Below, one piece after another: positions 1 to 8,340 of a DNA stretch of 64,000 nucleotides (positions are counted from its first letter, which is position 1; each line of letters starts with the position of its first letter). A model generated the notes under the pieces. The model was not told the origin of the DNA and did not search any database. It was given only the letters and a program-made list of their open reading frames with translations. The position numbers and the translations under genes were made by a program. This DNA is from Bradyrhizobium sp. sBnM-33 (lineage in GTDB: Bacteria; Pseudomonadota; Alphaproteobacteria; Rhizobiales; Xanthobacteraceae). The stretch spans positions 1,488,001 through 1,552,000 of the forward strand of contig NZ_CP136624.1 of NCBI RefSeq assembly GCF_032917945.1. The letters are read 5' to 3'.

Positions 1-89
1 CTTACTATACGCGGTTGTTGGCGCAGGCCTGCGGGCTGAGCGTGACGCTTGCACCCGACGGGGAAAAGGTGCTCGTTACTGCTTCCTGA
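1..89 (+). CDS. C-terminal end of a probable ChpT-like histidine phosphotransferase (partial)
   Basis: An open frame enters from the left edge and ends at a TGA at 87-89. The visible 28 residues include YYTRLLAQACGLSV and end in VLVTAS. The pattern fits the C-terminal ATP-lid-like tail of ChpT/DUF2328 phosphotransferases, and chpT commonly sits just before cheA in Bradyrhizobiaceae. ChpT relays phosphate from CckA to CtrA, and ctrA is also in this window. With so little sequence visible, the name rests mainly on context. Confidence 0.45.
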   Translation, partial: YYTRLLAQACGLSVTLAPDGEKVLVTAS

Positions 90-111
90 GCGCGCCACCG
101 CGCCGACATGG

Positions 112-126
112 TTAATCAACGGTTGA
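112..126 (+). promoter_or_regulatory. candidate CtrA-binding box upstream of the che operon
   Basis: TTAA at 112-115 and TTGA at 123-126 are separated by exactly seven bases. The known CtrA consensus is TTAA-N7-TTAA(C), so this has one mismatch. It lies about 155 bases before the cheA ATG in an otherwise gene-free 190-base gap. Binding is inferred. Confidence 0.4.
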
Positions 127-281
127 AAACAGGCGGCAGAATTCATTTCTGCCGTCTTATCTCTTTGTTGATCCCGTTCTTTTCCATTTGCTCAACCAAT
201 ATTAAACGCTTTGCATAGAAGCTGGCCCTGTTCCGTAAGGCGCGTCGATGTCGCGTGCCGGTGCGTACGAAGGCCAGTTTC

Positions 282-2999
282 ATGGATGATTTGTTGCGGG
301 AGTTCCTGACCGAGACCAGCGAGAGCCTGGATACGGTCGACAATCAGTTGGTGCGGTTCGAGCAGGACCCGAGCGACGCGAAGATCCTGGATAACATCTT
401 CCGCCTGGTCCACACCATCAAGGGCACCTGCGGCTTCTTAGGCCTGCCGCGATTGGAAGCGCTCGCCCATGCCGGCGAGACCTTGATGGGCAAATTCCGC
501 GACGGCATGCCGGTCAAGGCCGAAGCCGTGACGCTGATCTTGAGCAGCATCGACCGCATCAAGGAAATCCTCGCCGGGCTGGAGGCCACCGAGACCGAGC
601 CCGAGGGCACCGACGAAGACCTGATCGAGAAGCTGCATGCGATGGCCGAAGGCGGCCATCAGGCCGACACCGAGGCGCAGCCTGAACCCGCGCCGGCGCC
701 CGTCGTGGCGGCACCGCGGGCGAAGCCCCCGGTCACTTCGGGCACGCTGGTCGAGCAGGTGCTGGAACGCCCGTTGCGTCCGGGCGAAGTCTCGCTCGAC
801 GATCTCGAGCGCGCCTTCCGCGAGACCGCGACCGAAGTCGCGCCGGCGCCGGTCGCCAAGGCGGCGCCGGAAGCCAAGGAAGCGGCGAAGGAACTAAAGG
901 CCAAGCCGGCCAAGCGCGCCGCCGCGACCGAGGTCGACGTCCAAGAAGCCGACAAGATCGCCAACCAGTCGATCCGCGTCAACGTCGACACCCTCGAACA
1001 TTTGATGACCATGGTCTCCGAGCTGGTCTTGACCCGCAACCAGCTCCTGGAAATCTCCCGCCGCAACGAGGACACCGAGTTCAAGGTGCCGCTGCAGCGG
1101 CTCTCCAACGTCACCGCCGAGCTGCAGGAAGGCGTCATGAAGACGCGGATGCAGCCGATCGGCAATGCCTGGCAGAAGCTGCCGCGGATCGTGCGCGACC
1201 TCTCCGGCGAACTTGGCAAGCAGATCGAGCTCGAGATGCACGGCGCCGACACCGAGCTCGACCGCCAGGTGCTCGATTTGATCAAGGATCCCCTGACCCA
1301 CATGGTGCGCAACTCCGCCGACCACGGCCTGGAGACGCCGGCCGAGCGGCTGGCGGCCGGCAAGGGCGAGCAGGGCACGATCAGGCTGTCGGCCTACCAC
1401 GAGGGCGGCCACATCATCATCTGCATTGCCGATAACGGCCGCGGCCTCAACACCGAGCGGATCAAGGCGAAAGCGCTGCAGAACGGCCTCGTCACCGAGG
1501 CCGAACTGGAGAAGATGACCGAAGCGCAAGTTCACAAGTTCATCTTCGCGCCGGGCTTTTCCACCGCCGCCACCGTCACCTCGGTCTCCGGCCGCGGCGT
1601 CGGCATGGACGTGGTGCGCACCAATATCGACCAGATCGGCGGCACCATCGACATCAAGAGCGTGGCCGGCGAAGGTTCTTCCGTCACCATCAAGATTCCG
1701 CTGACGCTCGCGATCGTCTCGGCCCTGATCGTGGAGGCCGCCGGCGACCGCTTTGCCATCCCGCAATTGTCGGTGGTCGAATTGGTGCGCGCCCGCGCCA
1801 ACTCCGAACACCGCATCGAGCGCATCAAGGACACCGCGGTGCTGCGGCTGCGCAACAAGCTGCTGCCGCTGATGCACCTGAAGAAGCTGTTGAAGATCGA
1901 CGACGGCTCGTCCAGCGACCCCGAGAACGGCTTCATCGTGGTCACCCAGGTCGGCAGCCAGACCTTCGGCATCGTGGTCGACGGCGTGTTCCACACCGAA
2001 GAAATCGTGGTCAAGCCGATGTCGACCAAGCTGCGGCACATCGACATGTTCTCCGGCAACACCATTTTGGGCGATGGCGCCGTGATCATGATCATCGACC
2101 CCAACGGCATTGCCAAGGCGCTCGGCGCCTCCGGCTCCTCGGCCCATGAGATGGCCGACGAGGCCTCCGCCGCGCATGGCTTCGGCAGCGAGCAGCTCAC
2201 CTCGCTGCTCGTGTTCCGCGCCGGCTCCTCGCAGCCCAAGGCGGTGCCGCTCGGCCTCGTCACCCGGCTGGAAGAGATCGCCACCGACAAGATCGAGCTG
2301 AGCAACGGCCGCTACATGGTGCAGTACCGCGAGCAGCTGATGCCCTTGGTGCAGATGGCCGGCGTCACCGTGCAGACCTCCGGCGCGCAGCCGATCCTGG
2401 TGTTCGCCGACGACGGCCGCTCGATGGGGCTCGTGGTCGACGAGATCATCGACATCGTCGAGGAGCGGCTGCACATCGAGGTCGCCGGCCAGCAGGACGG
2501 CATTCTGGGGTCCGCCGTGATCAAGGGCCAGGCCACCGAGGTGATCGACGTCGGCCACTTCCTGCCGATGGCGTTTGCCGACTGGTTCTCGCGCAAGGAG
2601 ATGCGGGCCTCGTCGATGGCGCAATCGGTGCTGCTGGTCGATGACTCCGCCTTCTTCCGCAACATGCTGGCGCCGGTCTTGAAAGCCGCCGGCTACAAGG
2701 TGCGGGTCGCCGTCAACGCGCAGGAGGGGCTGTCGGCGCTGCGCTCGGGCCAGAGCTTCGACGTGGTGCTGACCGACATCGAGATGCCCGACATGAACGG
2801 CTTCGAATTCGCCGAGACGATCCGCGCCGACAACAATCTGGGCCAGCTGCCGATCATCGCGCTGTCCTCGCTGGTGTCGCCGGCGGCGATCGAGCGCGGG
2901 CGGCAGGCCGGCTTCCACGACTACGTCGCCAAGTTCGACCGCCCCGGCCTGATCGCGGCGCTGAAGGAACAGACCGCCGAGACCCGGCGCGCGGCGTAA
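282..2999 (+). CDS. cheA: chemotaxis histidine kinase CheA with C-terminal receiver domain
   Basis: This is the autophosphorylating kinase of the chemotaxis signalling complex. From ATG 282 it gives 905 residues. The order is an Hpt domain (about 1-105, phospho-acceptor H44 in HTIKG), a low-complexity Ala/Pro/Glu linker, a dimerisation helix pair (from about 227), an HATPase_c domain (N-box HMVRNSADHG near 339, then DNGRG and GRGVGMD), two successive CheW-like domains, and a REC domain from about 780. The REC domain has D787/D788, phospho-acceptor D832 and K884. A GTG at 255 in the same frame adds nine residues but disrupts the conserved MDDLLREFL start, so ATG 282 is preferred. It is first in a five-gene che operon. 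Confidence 0.96.
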   Translation: MDDLLREFLTETSESLDTVDNQLVRFEQDPSDAKILDNIFRLVHTIKGTCGFLGLPRLEALAHAGETLMGKFRDGMPVKAEAVTLILSSIDRIKEILAGLEATETEPEGTDEDLIEKLHAMAEGGHQADTEAQPEPAPAPVVAAPRAKPPVTSGTLVEQVLERPLRPGEVSLDDLERAFRETATEVAPAPVAKAAPEAKEAAKELKAKPAKRAAATEVDVQEADKIANQSIRVNVDTLEHLMTMVSELVLTRNQLLEISRRNEDTEFKVPLQRLSNVTAELQEGVMKTRMQPIGNAWQKLPRIVRDLSGELGKQIELEMHGADTELDRQVLDLIKDPLTHMVRNSADHGLETPAERLAAGKGEQGTIRLSAYHEGGHIIICIADNGRGLNTERIKAKALQNGLVTEAELEKMTEAQVHKFIFAPGFSTAATVTSVSGRGVGMDVVRTNIDQIGGTIDIKSVAGEGSSVTIKIPLTLAIVSALIVEAAGDRFAIPQLSVVELVRARANSEHRIERIKDTAVLRLRNKLLPLMHLKKLLKIDDGSSSDPENGFIVVTQVGSQTFGIVVDGVFHTEEIVVKPMSTKLRHIDMFSGNTILGDGAVIMIIDPNGIAKALGASGSSAHEMADEASAAHGFGSEQLTSLLVFRAGSSQPKAVPLGLVTRLEEIATDKIELSNGRYMVQYREQLMPLVQMAGVTVQTSGAQPILVFADDGRSMGLVVDEIIDIVEERLHIEVAGQQDGILGSAVIKGQATEVIDVGHFLPMAFADWFSRKEMRASSMAQSVLLVDDSAFFRNMLAPVLKAAGYKVRVAVNAQEGLSALRSGQSFDVVLTDIEMPDMNGFEFAETIRADNNLGQLPIIALSSLVSPAAIERGRQAGFHDYVAKFDRPGLIAALKEQTAETRRAA

Positions 3000-3032
3000 G
3001 CAGGCTTGGCCGGGGCATAAGGAAGTTAGACC

Positions 3033-3503
3033 ATGACAACCAAGACCGAGACCATCGAGGGCACCGTGGCCGAGTACGTCACCGCCGTGATCGGCGGGCA
3101 GTTGTTCGGCCTGCCGATCTCCCGCGTCCAGGACGTGTTCATGCCGGAACGGCTGACGCGCGTTCCGCTGTCGTCGGCCGAGATTGCCGGCGTGCTCAAT
3201 CTGCGCGGCCGCATCGTCACCGTGGTCGACATGCGCGCCCGCTTGGGCTTGCCGAAGAACGACGACGGCAAGCCGCCGATGGCGGTCGGCGTCGATCTGC
3301 GCGGCGAGTCCTACGGCCTCCTGATCGACCAGATCGGCGAGGTGCTGCGGCTACCCGACAATGGCCGCGAGGAAAACCCGGTCAACCTGGATTCCCGCTT
3401 CGCCAAGCTCGCCGGCGGTGTGCACCGCCTCGACGGCCAGCTCATGGTCGTCCTCGACGTCGATCGCGTTCTCGAAATCGTGCCCGACCTGATGGCGGCA
3501 TGA
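3033..3503 (+). CDS. cheW: chemotaxis coupling protein CheW
   Basis: A 156-residue protein made of a single CheW fold that links receptors to CheA at the membrane array. The conserved stretch VLNLRGRIVTVVDMR is visible near residues 51-65. The ATG follows an AGGAAG ribosome-binding site seven bases upstream, 33 bases after the cheA stop. The length is normal for the family. Confidence 0.95.
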   Translation: MTTKTETIEGTVAEYVTAVIGGQLFGLPISRVQDVFMPERLTRVPLSSAEIAGVLNLRGRIVTVVDMRARLGLPKNDDGKPPMAVGVDLRGESYGLLIDQIGEVLRLPDNGREENPVNLDSRFAKLAGGVHRLDGQLMVVLDVDRVLEIVPDLMAA

Positions 3504-3555
3504 CAATCCAACCTGGAACATCCCTCTTGGGAATTGATGTAAGTGGAGACCTAAA

Positions 3556-3921
3556 ATGAAAACATGTCTTGTCGTCGATGACTCCAGCGTCATCCGAAAG
3601 GTCGCACGACGCATCCTCGAAGGTCTCGACTTTCAGATCGTCGAAGCCGAGGACGGTGAGAAGGCGCTTGAAGCCTGCAAGCGCGCGATGCCCGAGGCGG
3701 TTTTGCTCGACTGGAATATGCCGGTCATGGACGGCTACGAATTCCTCGGCAATCTGCGCCGCATGCCCGGCGGCGACGCGCCCAAGGTGGTGTTCTGCAC
3801 CACCGAAAACGACGTCGCACACATTGCGCGCGCGCTGCATGCCGGTGCCAACGAATACATCATGAAGCCGTTCGACAAGGACATCGTTACCGCGAAGTTC
3901 CAGGAAGTCGGCCTGATCTGA
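3556..3921 (+). CDS. cheY: chemotaxis response regulator CheY
   Basis: A stand-alone 121-residue receiver domain that would carry phosphate from CheA to the flagellar switch. The acidic pocket D8/D9, phospho-acceptor D52 (in LLDWNMPVMDG), T82/T83 region and K104 (MKPFD) are all present. It sits between cheW and cheB in the same operon, with a 52-base gap on the left. The receiver at the end of CheA could compete with it as a phosphate sink. Confidence 0.94.
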   Translation: MKTCLVVDDSSVIRKVARRILEGLDFQIVEAEDGEKALEACKRAMPEAVLLDWNMPVMDGYEFLGNLRRMPGGDAPKVVFCTTENDVAHIARALHAGANEYIMKPFDKDIVTAKFQEVGLI

Positions 3922-3998
3922 TTCTCGCGTTCCCGGCGGCTCAACGGCCTTCGGCTTGTTTTTGTAAGTGTGCCGCTTGAGTTGGGTCGGGTGAAGTA

Positions 3999-5165
3999 AT
4001 GAGTGTTGCGTTAACGAAGTCTCCGCCGCCAATCTCGACAAGGCAAGACAAGCTGCGCGTGATGGTGGTCGACGACTCCGTCGTGATCCGCGGAATGATC
4101 TCGCGCTGGATCGGCGCCGAGCCGGACATGGAGGTCTCCGCCTCCCTGCGCACCGGCCTCGACGCCGTCAACCAGATTGACCGCATCAAGCCCGATGTCG
4201 CCGTGCTCGATATCGAAATGCCGGAGCTCGACGGTATTTCGGCGCTGCCCCAGTTGCTTGCGAAAAAGCGCGACCTTGTGATCATCATGGCGTCGACGCT
4301 GACCCGCCGCAATGCGGAGATCAGCTTCAAGGCGCTCTCGCTCGGCGCCGCCGACTACATTCCAAAGCCGGAGAGCACGCGCGAGGCCACCGCTGCCGAG
4401 ACCTTCCACCACGACCTGATCCAGAAGATCCGCCATCTGGGCGCCCGGGCCCGCCGCCGCGCGTCGCCTGGCGCGAGCCCGGCTCCGGCACTGGCCGAGC
4501 GGGTGCGCGAGGTATCCGTTCATCCGGTCGCGGCACCGGTTGCGCAACTGCCACTGGCGCGCCGGCCCTTCAGCATGCTGGCACCGCGTGTGCTTCTGAT
4601 CGGCTCGTCGACCGGCGGCCCGCAGGCCCTGATGGCGCTGGTCGCCGACATCGGCCCGGTGATCGATCGTTTTCCGGTGCTGATCACCCAGCACATGCCG
4701 CCAACCTTCACCACGATTCTCGCCGAACATCTGGGACGTGCGAGCCGCCGGCCGGCGCACGAGGCCGTTGATGGCGAGATCGTCAAGCCCGGTCGAATCT
4801 ATCTTGCACCGGGTGGCCGTCACATGCGCGTCGTGCGCCATGGCGCCGACACTGTGATCGCGCTCGACGACGGGCCGCCGGTGAACTTCTGCAAGCCTGC
4901 GGTGGACCCGCTGTTCAACTCCGCCATCGACGTCTGGCAGGGCAGCATCATGTCGGTGATTCTGACCGGCATGGGCTCCGACGGGATGCGCGGCGGCAAG
5001 GAGATCGTCGCCGCCGGCGGCAGCGTGATTGCTCAGGACGAAGCGACCAGCGTGGTGTGGGGCATGCCTGGCGCGGCCGCCAATGCAGGTATTTGCGCGG
5101 CGGTTCTGCCGCTCAATCAGATCGCGCCAAAACTGGTTCGGTTGTTTTCGGGAGATCGTTCGTGA
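3999..5165 (+). CDS. cheB: chemotaxis response regulator / protein-glutamate methylesterase CheB
   Basis: A 388-residue CheB that removes methyl groups from, or deamidates, chemoreceptors during adaptation. The N-terminal receiver has D25/D26 and phospho-acceptor D71 ([10 protein letters not shown]). The C-terminal esterase has its catalytic triad in place: S204 in IGSSTGG, H232 in TQHMPP and D328 in GMGSDGM. A basic, Pro/Ala-rich linker (about 147-190) joins the two. Its stop overlaps the cheR GTG start by four bases, which suggests translational coupling. Confidence 0.95.
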   Translation: MSVALTKSPPPISTRQDKLRVMVVDDSVVIRGMISRWIGAEPDMEVSASLRTGLDAVNQIDRIKPDVAVLDIEMPELDGISALPQLLAKKRDLVIIMASTLTRRNAEISFKALSLGAADYIPKPESTREATAAETFHHDLIQKIRHLGARARRRASPGASPAPALAERVREVSVHPVAAPVAQLPLARRPFSMLAPRVLLIGSSTGGPQALMALVADIGPVIDRFPVLITQHMPPTFTTILAEHLGRASRRPAHEAVDGEIVKPGRIYLAPGGRHMRVVRHGADTVIALDDGPPVNFCKPAVDPLFNSAIDVWQGSIMSVILTGMGSDGMRGGKEIVAAGGSVIAQDEATSVVWGMPGAAANAGICAAVLPLNQIAPKLVRLFSGDRS

Positions 5166-6040
5166 CGCCTTCAGACTATGAGTATCTGCGTAAGCTTCTG
5201 AAAGAGCGCTCCGGGCTCGATCTTTCGGCCGACAAGCAATATCTGGTCGAAAGCCGGCTGCTGCCGCTGGCGCGCAAGTCCAGCCTGCCGGGTATTCCCG
5301 AGCTCGTTGCGAAGATGAGGAGCGGGGCCGAGACGCTGACGGCGGAGGTGGTCGAGGCGATGACCACCAACGAGACGTTCTTCTTCCGCGACAAGATTCC
5401 GTTCGATCATTTGCGGGAAGCGATAATTCCGGCGCTGGTACAGGCGCGCGCGGCCCGCCGCGCTTTACGCATCTGGTGCGCCGCTTCCTCCACCGGGCAG
5501 GAGCCGTATTCGATCGCGATGTGCCTGAAGGAGGCGGGACCCCTGCTGTCCGGCTGGCGCACCGAGATCGTCGCGACCGACCTGTCGCAGGCGGTGCTGG
5601 AAAAATCGAAGGCCGGTATCTTCAGCCAGTTCGAGGTGCAGCGCGGATTGCCGATTGGGTTGCTGGTGAAATACTTCACCCAGAATGGTGAGCTCTGGCA
5701 GATCAGCGCCGAGATCCGCAGCATGGTGCAGCACCGCCAGCTCAACCTGCTGCAGGACTTCTCCCATCTCGGCGTGTTCGACGTCATCTTCTGCCGCAAC
5801 GTGCTGATCTATTTCGATCAGAACACCAAGACGAACATCTTCGAGCGGCTGTCCCGGATGTTAGAGCCCGATGGCGTGCTGGCGCTGGGCGCGGCCGAAT
5901 CTGTGGTCGGCATCACCAACACCTTCAAACCTTATCCGGAGCGACGCGGACTTTATCGCCCGAACATCGCACCGGTGATACGGGCGGGGGCATCGACCCT
6001 GGTGCCGCAAACCCTGCGGGCGGTTGCCGCGGCGCGCTGA
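5162..6040 (+). CDS. cheR: chemoreceptor methyltransferase CheR
   Basis: A 292-residue S-adenosylmethionine-dependent methyltransferase that methylates receptor glutamates. An all-alpha N-terminal CheR domain is followed by the methyltransferase fold, with [23 protein letters not shown] (SAM loop) and FCRNVLIYF visible. I chose GTG 5162, which overlaps the cheB stop. It gives the normal family length, whereas the in-frame ATG at 5057 would add 35 residues read from inside cheB. It is the last gene of the che operon. Confidence 0.95.
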   Translation: MTPSDYEYLRKLLKERSGLDLSADKQYLVESRLLPLARKSSLPGIPELVAKMRSGAETLTAEVVEAMTTNETFFFRDKIPFDHLREAIIPALVQARAARRALRIWCAASSTGQEPYSIAMCLKEAGPLLSGWRTEIVATDLSQAVLEKSKAGIFSQFEVQRGLPIGLLVKYFTQNGELWQISAEIRSMVQHRQLNLLQDFSHLGVFDVIFCRNVLIYFDQNTKTNIFERLSRMLEPDGVLALGAAESVVGITNTFKPYPERRGLYRPNIAPVIRAGASTLVPQTLRAVAAAR

Positions 6041-6054
6041 TCTTCTTTACCTTG

Positions 6055-6071
6055 CCCCGCTCTTCGCGGGG
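6055..6071. terminator. GC-rich hairpin between convergent cheR and the GspS-like gene
   Basis: CCCCGC and GCGGGG form a perfect six-base stem around a five-base loop in the 63-base gap between two converging genes. There is no clear T-run, so it is at best a weak intrinsic terminator or an RNA 3'-end stabiliser. Confidence 0.3.
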
Positions 6072-6103
6072 AGAGCGAGAGACACGCCTCCGGGCTTGCC
6101 GCG

Positions 6104-7261
6104 CTACAAGATCGCGTGCGGCAGGAAGCGCGACGTGTTGCCGGTGATCGGGTTCTCGTCCTCGCGGATCGACAGGCCGCATGGCGTGTGATCGACCAGC
6201 CAGCTTCCGAGCACCGGGTATTGGTCGGCGAAGCTCGGAAGCGGCGCGAATGCCTGCCGAATGAATCCTTCCGCGCCATAAGGGCCCTGCTGCTCCATCA
6301 GTGTGGTGCCGGCGCTGACAAGCGCGACGTTGGCGCCCTCACGCGAATAGAGCGGCTTGCGCACGAATGAGGAGCCGAGCATCGCCGCTTTCGGATCGTC
6401 CTCGAAATAGGCCGGCAGCAAATTGGGATGCTTCGGAAACATCTCCCACAGCAGCGGAAGGATGCCCTTGTTGGAAAGGATCGCTTTCCATGGCGGTTCG
6501 ATCCAGCGGGTGGGTGCTGTTGCGAGTTTTTCGCCGAACGTGTCGCGGAACATCCATTCCCAGGGATAGAGCTTGAAAACAAGCTCGATCGCACGGTCGT
6601 CGAGATCGACGAAGCGGCCATCGCCATCCAGCCCGACGTCCTTGATGTCCATAAATGTCGTCTTCAGTCCGGCCTGGCTCGCAGTGTCCTGCAGATAGAT
6701 CAGCGTACCGGCATCCTCGGTATTGTCGGTCATCCCTGTGAGATGAAGATGCTTGGCGCCGCCATGTTTCTTCCAGGCATCGATCAGGCGCTCATGGATT
6801 GAATTGAACTGGTCGGCGCGCTTCGGGATGATGTTTCGCTCCATCGCCTGTTCGAGCCAGGTCCACTGAAAAACCGCCGCTTCGAAAATCGAAGTCGGCG
6901 TATCCGCGTTGTATTCCAGCAGCTTCGCCGGGCTCCAGCCGTCGTAGCTCAGGTCCAGCCGGCCGTAGAGGCTGGCATCGTCGCGGCGCCAGCTCTCGGA
7001 GAGCAGCGGCCAGAAGGCTTCCGGTATTTTCAATCGGCGCAGATATTTTTCGTCCTTGATCACGCGGCCGACCAGCTCAAGACACATCGCATCGATCTCA
7101 CCGGTCGGCGTCTCGATCCGCCGTTCGATTTCCTGCAGCGTGAACGCGTAATAGGCCTGTTCATCCCAATAGCGCTCGCCGTCGATGGTGTGAAAAGTGA
7201 ACCCAACGCCTTCGGCGGTAGCACGCCAGTCGTCGCGTTCGGGGCAGGGGATACGCTGCAT
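6104..7261 (-). CDS. glutathionylspermidine synthase-like ATP-grasp protein (YgiC/YjfC type)
   Basis: A 385-residue protein of the GSP_synth family (the ATP-grasp synthetase half of Gsp synthase, without the amidase). YGRLDLSYDG and LLEYNADTPTSIFE near residues 100-125 and IDDRAIE-like and LGSSFVRKPLYSREG segments near the end match the family. YgiC/YjfC proteins have the ATP-grasp fold, but their real substrate is not settled, so spermidine ligation should not be assumed. It is the last of three tightly packed minus-strand genes in the same order as E. coli yjfL-yjfM-yjfC (DUF350, DUF1190, this gene). Confidence 0.82.
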   Translation of the reverse strand: MQRIPCPERDDWRATAEGVGFTFHTIDGERYWDEQAYYAFTLQEIERRIETPTGEIDAMCLELVGRVIKDEKYLRRLKIPEAFWPLLSESWRRDDASLYGRLDLSYDGWSPAKLLEYNADTPTSIFEAAVFQWTWLEQAMERNIIPKRADQFNSIHERLIDAWKKHGGAKHLHLTGMTDNTEDAGTLIYLQDTASQAGLKTTFMDIKDVGLDGDGRFVDLDDRAIELVFKLYPWEWMFRDTFGEKLATAPTRWIEPPWKAILSNKGILPLLWEMFPKHPNLLPAYFEDDPKAAMLGSSFVRKPLYSREGANVALVSAGTTLMEQQGPYGAEGFIRQAFAPLPSFADQYPVLGSWLVDHTPCGLSIREDENPITGNTSRFLPHAIL

Positions 7262-7267
7262 GCAATT

Positions 7268-7678
7268 TCAACCGCCCGAGAAGCCGATGGCATGCCCGAA
7301 CGAGCCGAAGCCGCCGCGCTGCGCGCTATGCGAGCCAGAATCGGAAGTGCCAGAGGAAGAATGGCTCGAGGACGAATCGCTACTGTAGTAGCTGCTGCGC
7401 GAGGACGAGCCGCCGCTGGAGCCGCCATGGCTCGACGAAGAGCTGTGCGACGAGCATTCGGCATTGCTTTGCGTTGGCGACGCCAAGTGCGGGTTTGGTT
7501 GCTCGCAAGTGCGGCTCGGCATCAGCGTGTAGGCGGCGCTGCCGACGGCAAATGTGCCCATCAGCAAGAGCGCAACGTGACTAGAGCGCTTGGCCGGCGG
7601 CGGCGGAACGGGGCGCGGCGCCGACGGCACCGAGACGGGTTTGCGCTTGCCGAATTCAGGCTCTGAATTGTTCGCCAT
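7268..7678 (-). CDS. DUF1190 (YgiB/YjfM-like) Ser-rich membrane-anchored protein
   Basis: A 136-residue protein starting at ATG 7678; the longer frame upstream overlaps the DUF350 gene and is rejected. A basic, Pro-rich N-terminus precedes one hydrophobic segment (HVALLLMGTFAVGSAAY, about 35-51). Most of the rest is Ser/Gly/His tract ending in GFGSFGHAIGFSGG, typical of DUF1190 tails. It starts two bases after the DUF350 stop and ends seven bases before the GspS-like gene, so all three are probably cotranscribed. The function of the family is unknown. Confidence 0.7.
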   Translation of the reverse strand: MANNSEPEFGKRKPVSVPSAPRPVPPPPAKRSSHVALLLMGTFAVGSAAYTLMPSRTCEQPNPHLASPTQSNAECSSHSSSSSHGGSSGGSSSRSSYYSSDSSSSHSSSGTSDSGSHSAQRGGFGSFGHAIGFSGG

Positions 7679-7680
7679 GG

Positions 7681-8085
7681 TCAGTAGGTCATGCAAGCGG
7701 CGTTGATCGCGCCCGCGGCCAGCGAGGACAGCCCGAGCCAGATCGCGGCGGCGAGTTCGCCCGATGCGATCCGCTTCGACAGGTTCGGCACCGGAACCCT
7801 GACGAGGTAATAGACGATGATCTGCACGATCAGCGCGATCGCGGCCCAGATCAGGCAATCCCAGACGTTGGCCGAATGGGTGATAGCGCTGACCAGCGGC
7901 AGCACGAAGCCGAGCAGGCTCAAGCCCAGGGCAATCGCGGCGGCCGGTTCATTGGCGCGGATCAGATCGAACTCGTTGTGCGCCGTGACGCGGGTGTAGA
8001 CGAAGAGGTACGCGACCACGGCAACGATTGCCGTGCAGAAGTAGACCAGGAACGCCGGCAGCCCGGCGAGGGATTGCAGGATCAT
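7681..8085 (-). CDS. DUF350 (YjfL-type) integral membrane protein
   Basis: A 134-residue protein from ATG 8085 with four predicted transmembrane helices and the internal two-fold repeat usual for DUF350. NEFDLIRANEPAAAIALG in the first half resembles SKRIASGELAAAIWLG in the second. It is first in the three-gene minus-strand set with DUF1190 and a GspS-like enzyme. This association recurs in proteobacteria, but no mechanism is established for it. Confidence 0.75.
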   Translation of the reverse strand: MILQSLAGLPAFLVYFCTAIVAVVAYLFVYTRVTAHNEFDLIRANEPAAAIALGLSLLGFVLPLVSAITHSANVWDCLIWAAIALIVQIIVYYLVRVPVPNLSKRIASGELAAAIWLGLSSLAAGAINAACMTY

Positions 8086-8176
8086 TGAATTCGCCCCGAC
8101 TCGTACGTTCCGAAAGGTTCGCACGATCTCTCAGTCGGCGCATAGACGCGAGCGGTTCAATCCCAATAAAAACTCT

Positions 8177-8276
8177 ACCTAGAGTCCGGTTCTGATTGAA
8201 TCAGAACCGGACTCTAGGTTCTTGTTTTGACGCGTTTTCTTGACGCGAACCGGTGTCCACTTCGCTTGAAAACGCT
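8177..8276. repeat. dispersed rhizobial intergenic element with a 43-base near-perfect palindrome
   Basis: Arms of 21 bases (8177-8197 and 8199-8219) are exact reverse complements around one central base. They are followed by a tail (8220-8276) rich in GACGCG and AACCGG words and ending in GAAAACGCT. I recognise this as a widespread Rhizobiales intergenic mosaic-type element. Only one copy is present in this window. It lies between the DUF350 promoter region and the end of the P460 gene. Confidence 0.6.
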
Positions 8277-8278
8277 GC

Positions 8279-8304
8279 AAAAAATCCCGCCATCTGCGGC
8301 GGGG
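8279..8304 (-). terminator. intrinsic terminator of the cytochrome P460-cupredoxin gene
   Basis: Read on the minus strand, CCCGCC pairs with GGCGGG across a six-base loop and is followed by a run of T. It begins about 37 bases after the stop of the minus-strand gene. Confidence 0.7.
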
Positions 8305-8340
8305 TTCGCAAATCTTCCGCAGCGGTCTTGACGCTGCTGG

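Noticed and set aside
894..2918. A 674-codon open frame antisense to cheA
   Set aside because: It is the mirror of a highly conserved GC-rich coding frame. It has a His/Asp/Gly/Leu-rich composition without any domain, and cheA on the other strand is certain.
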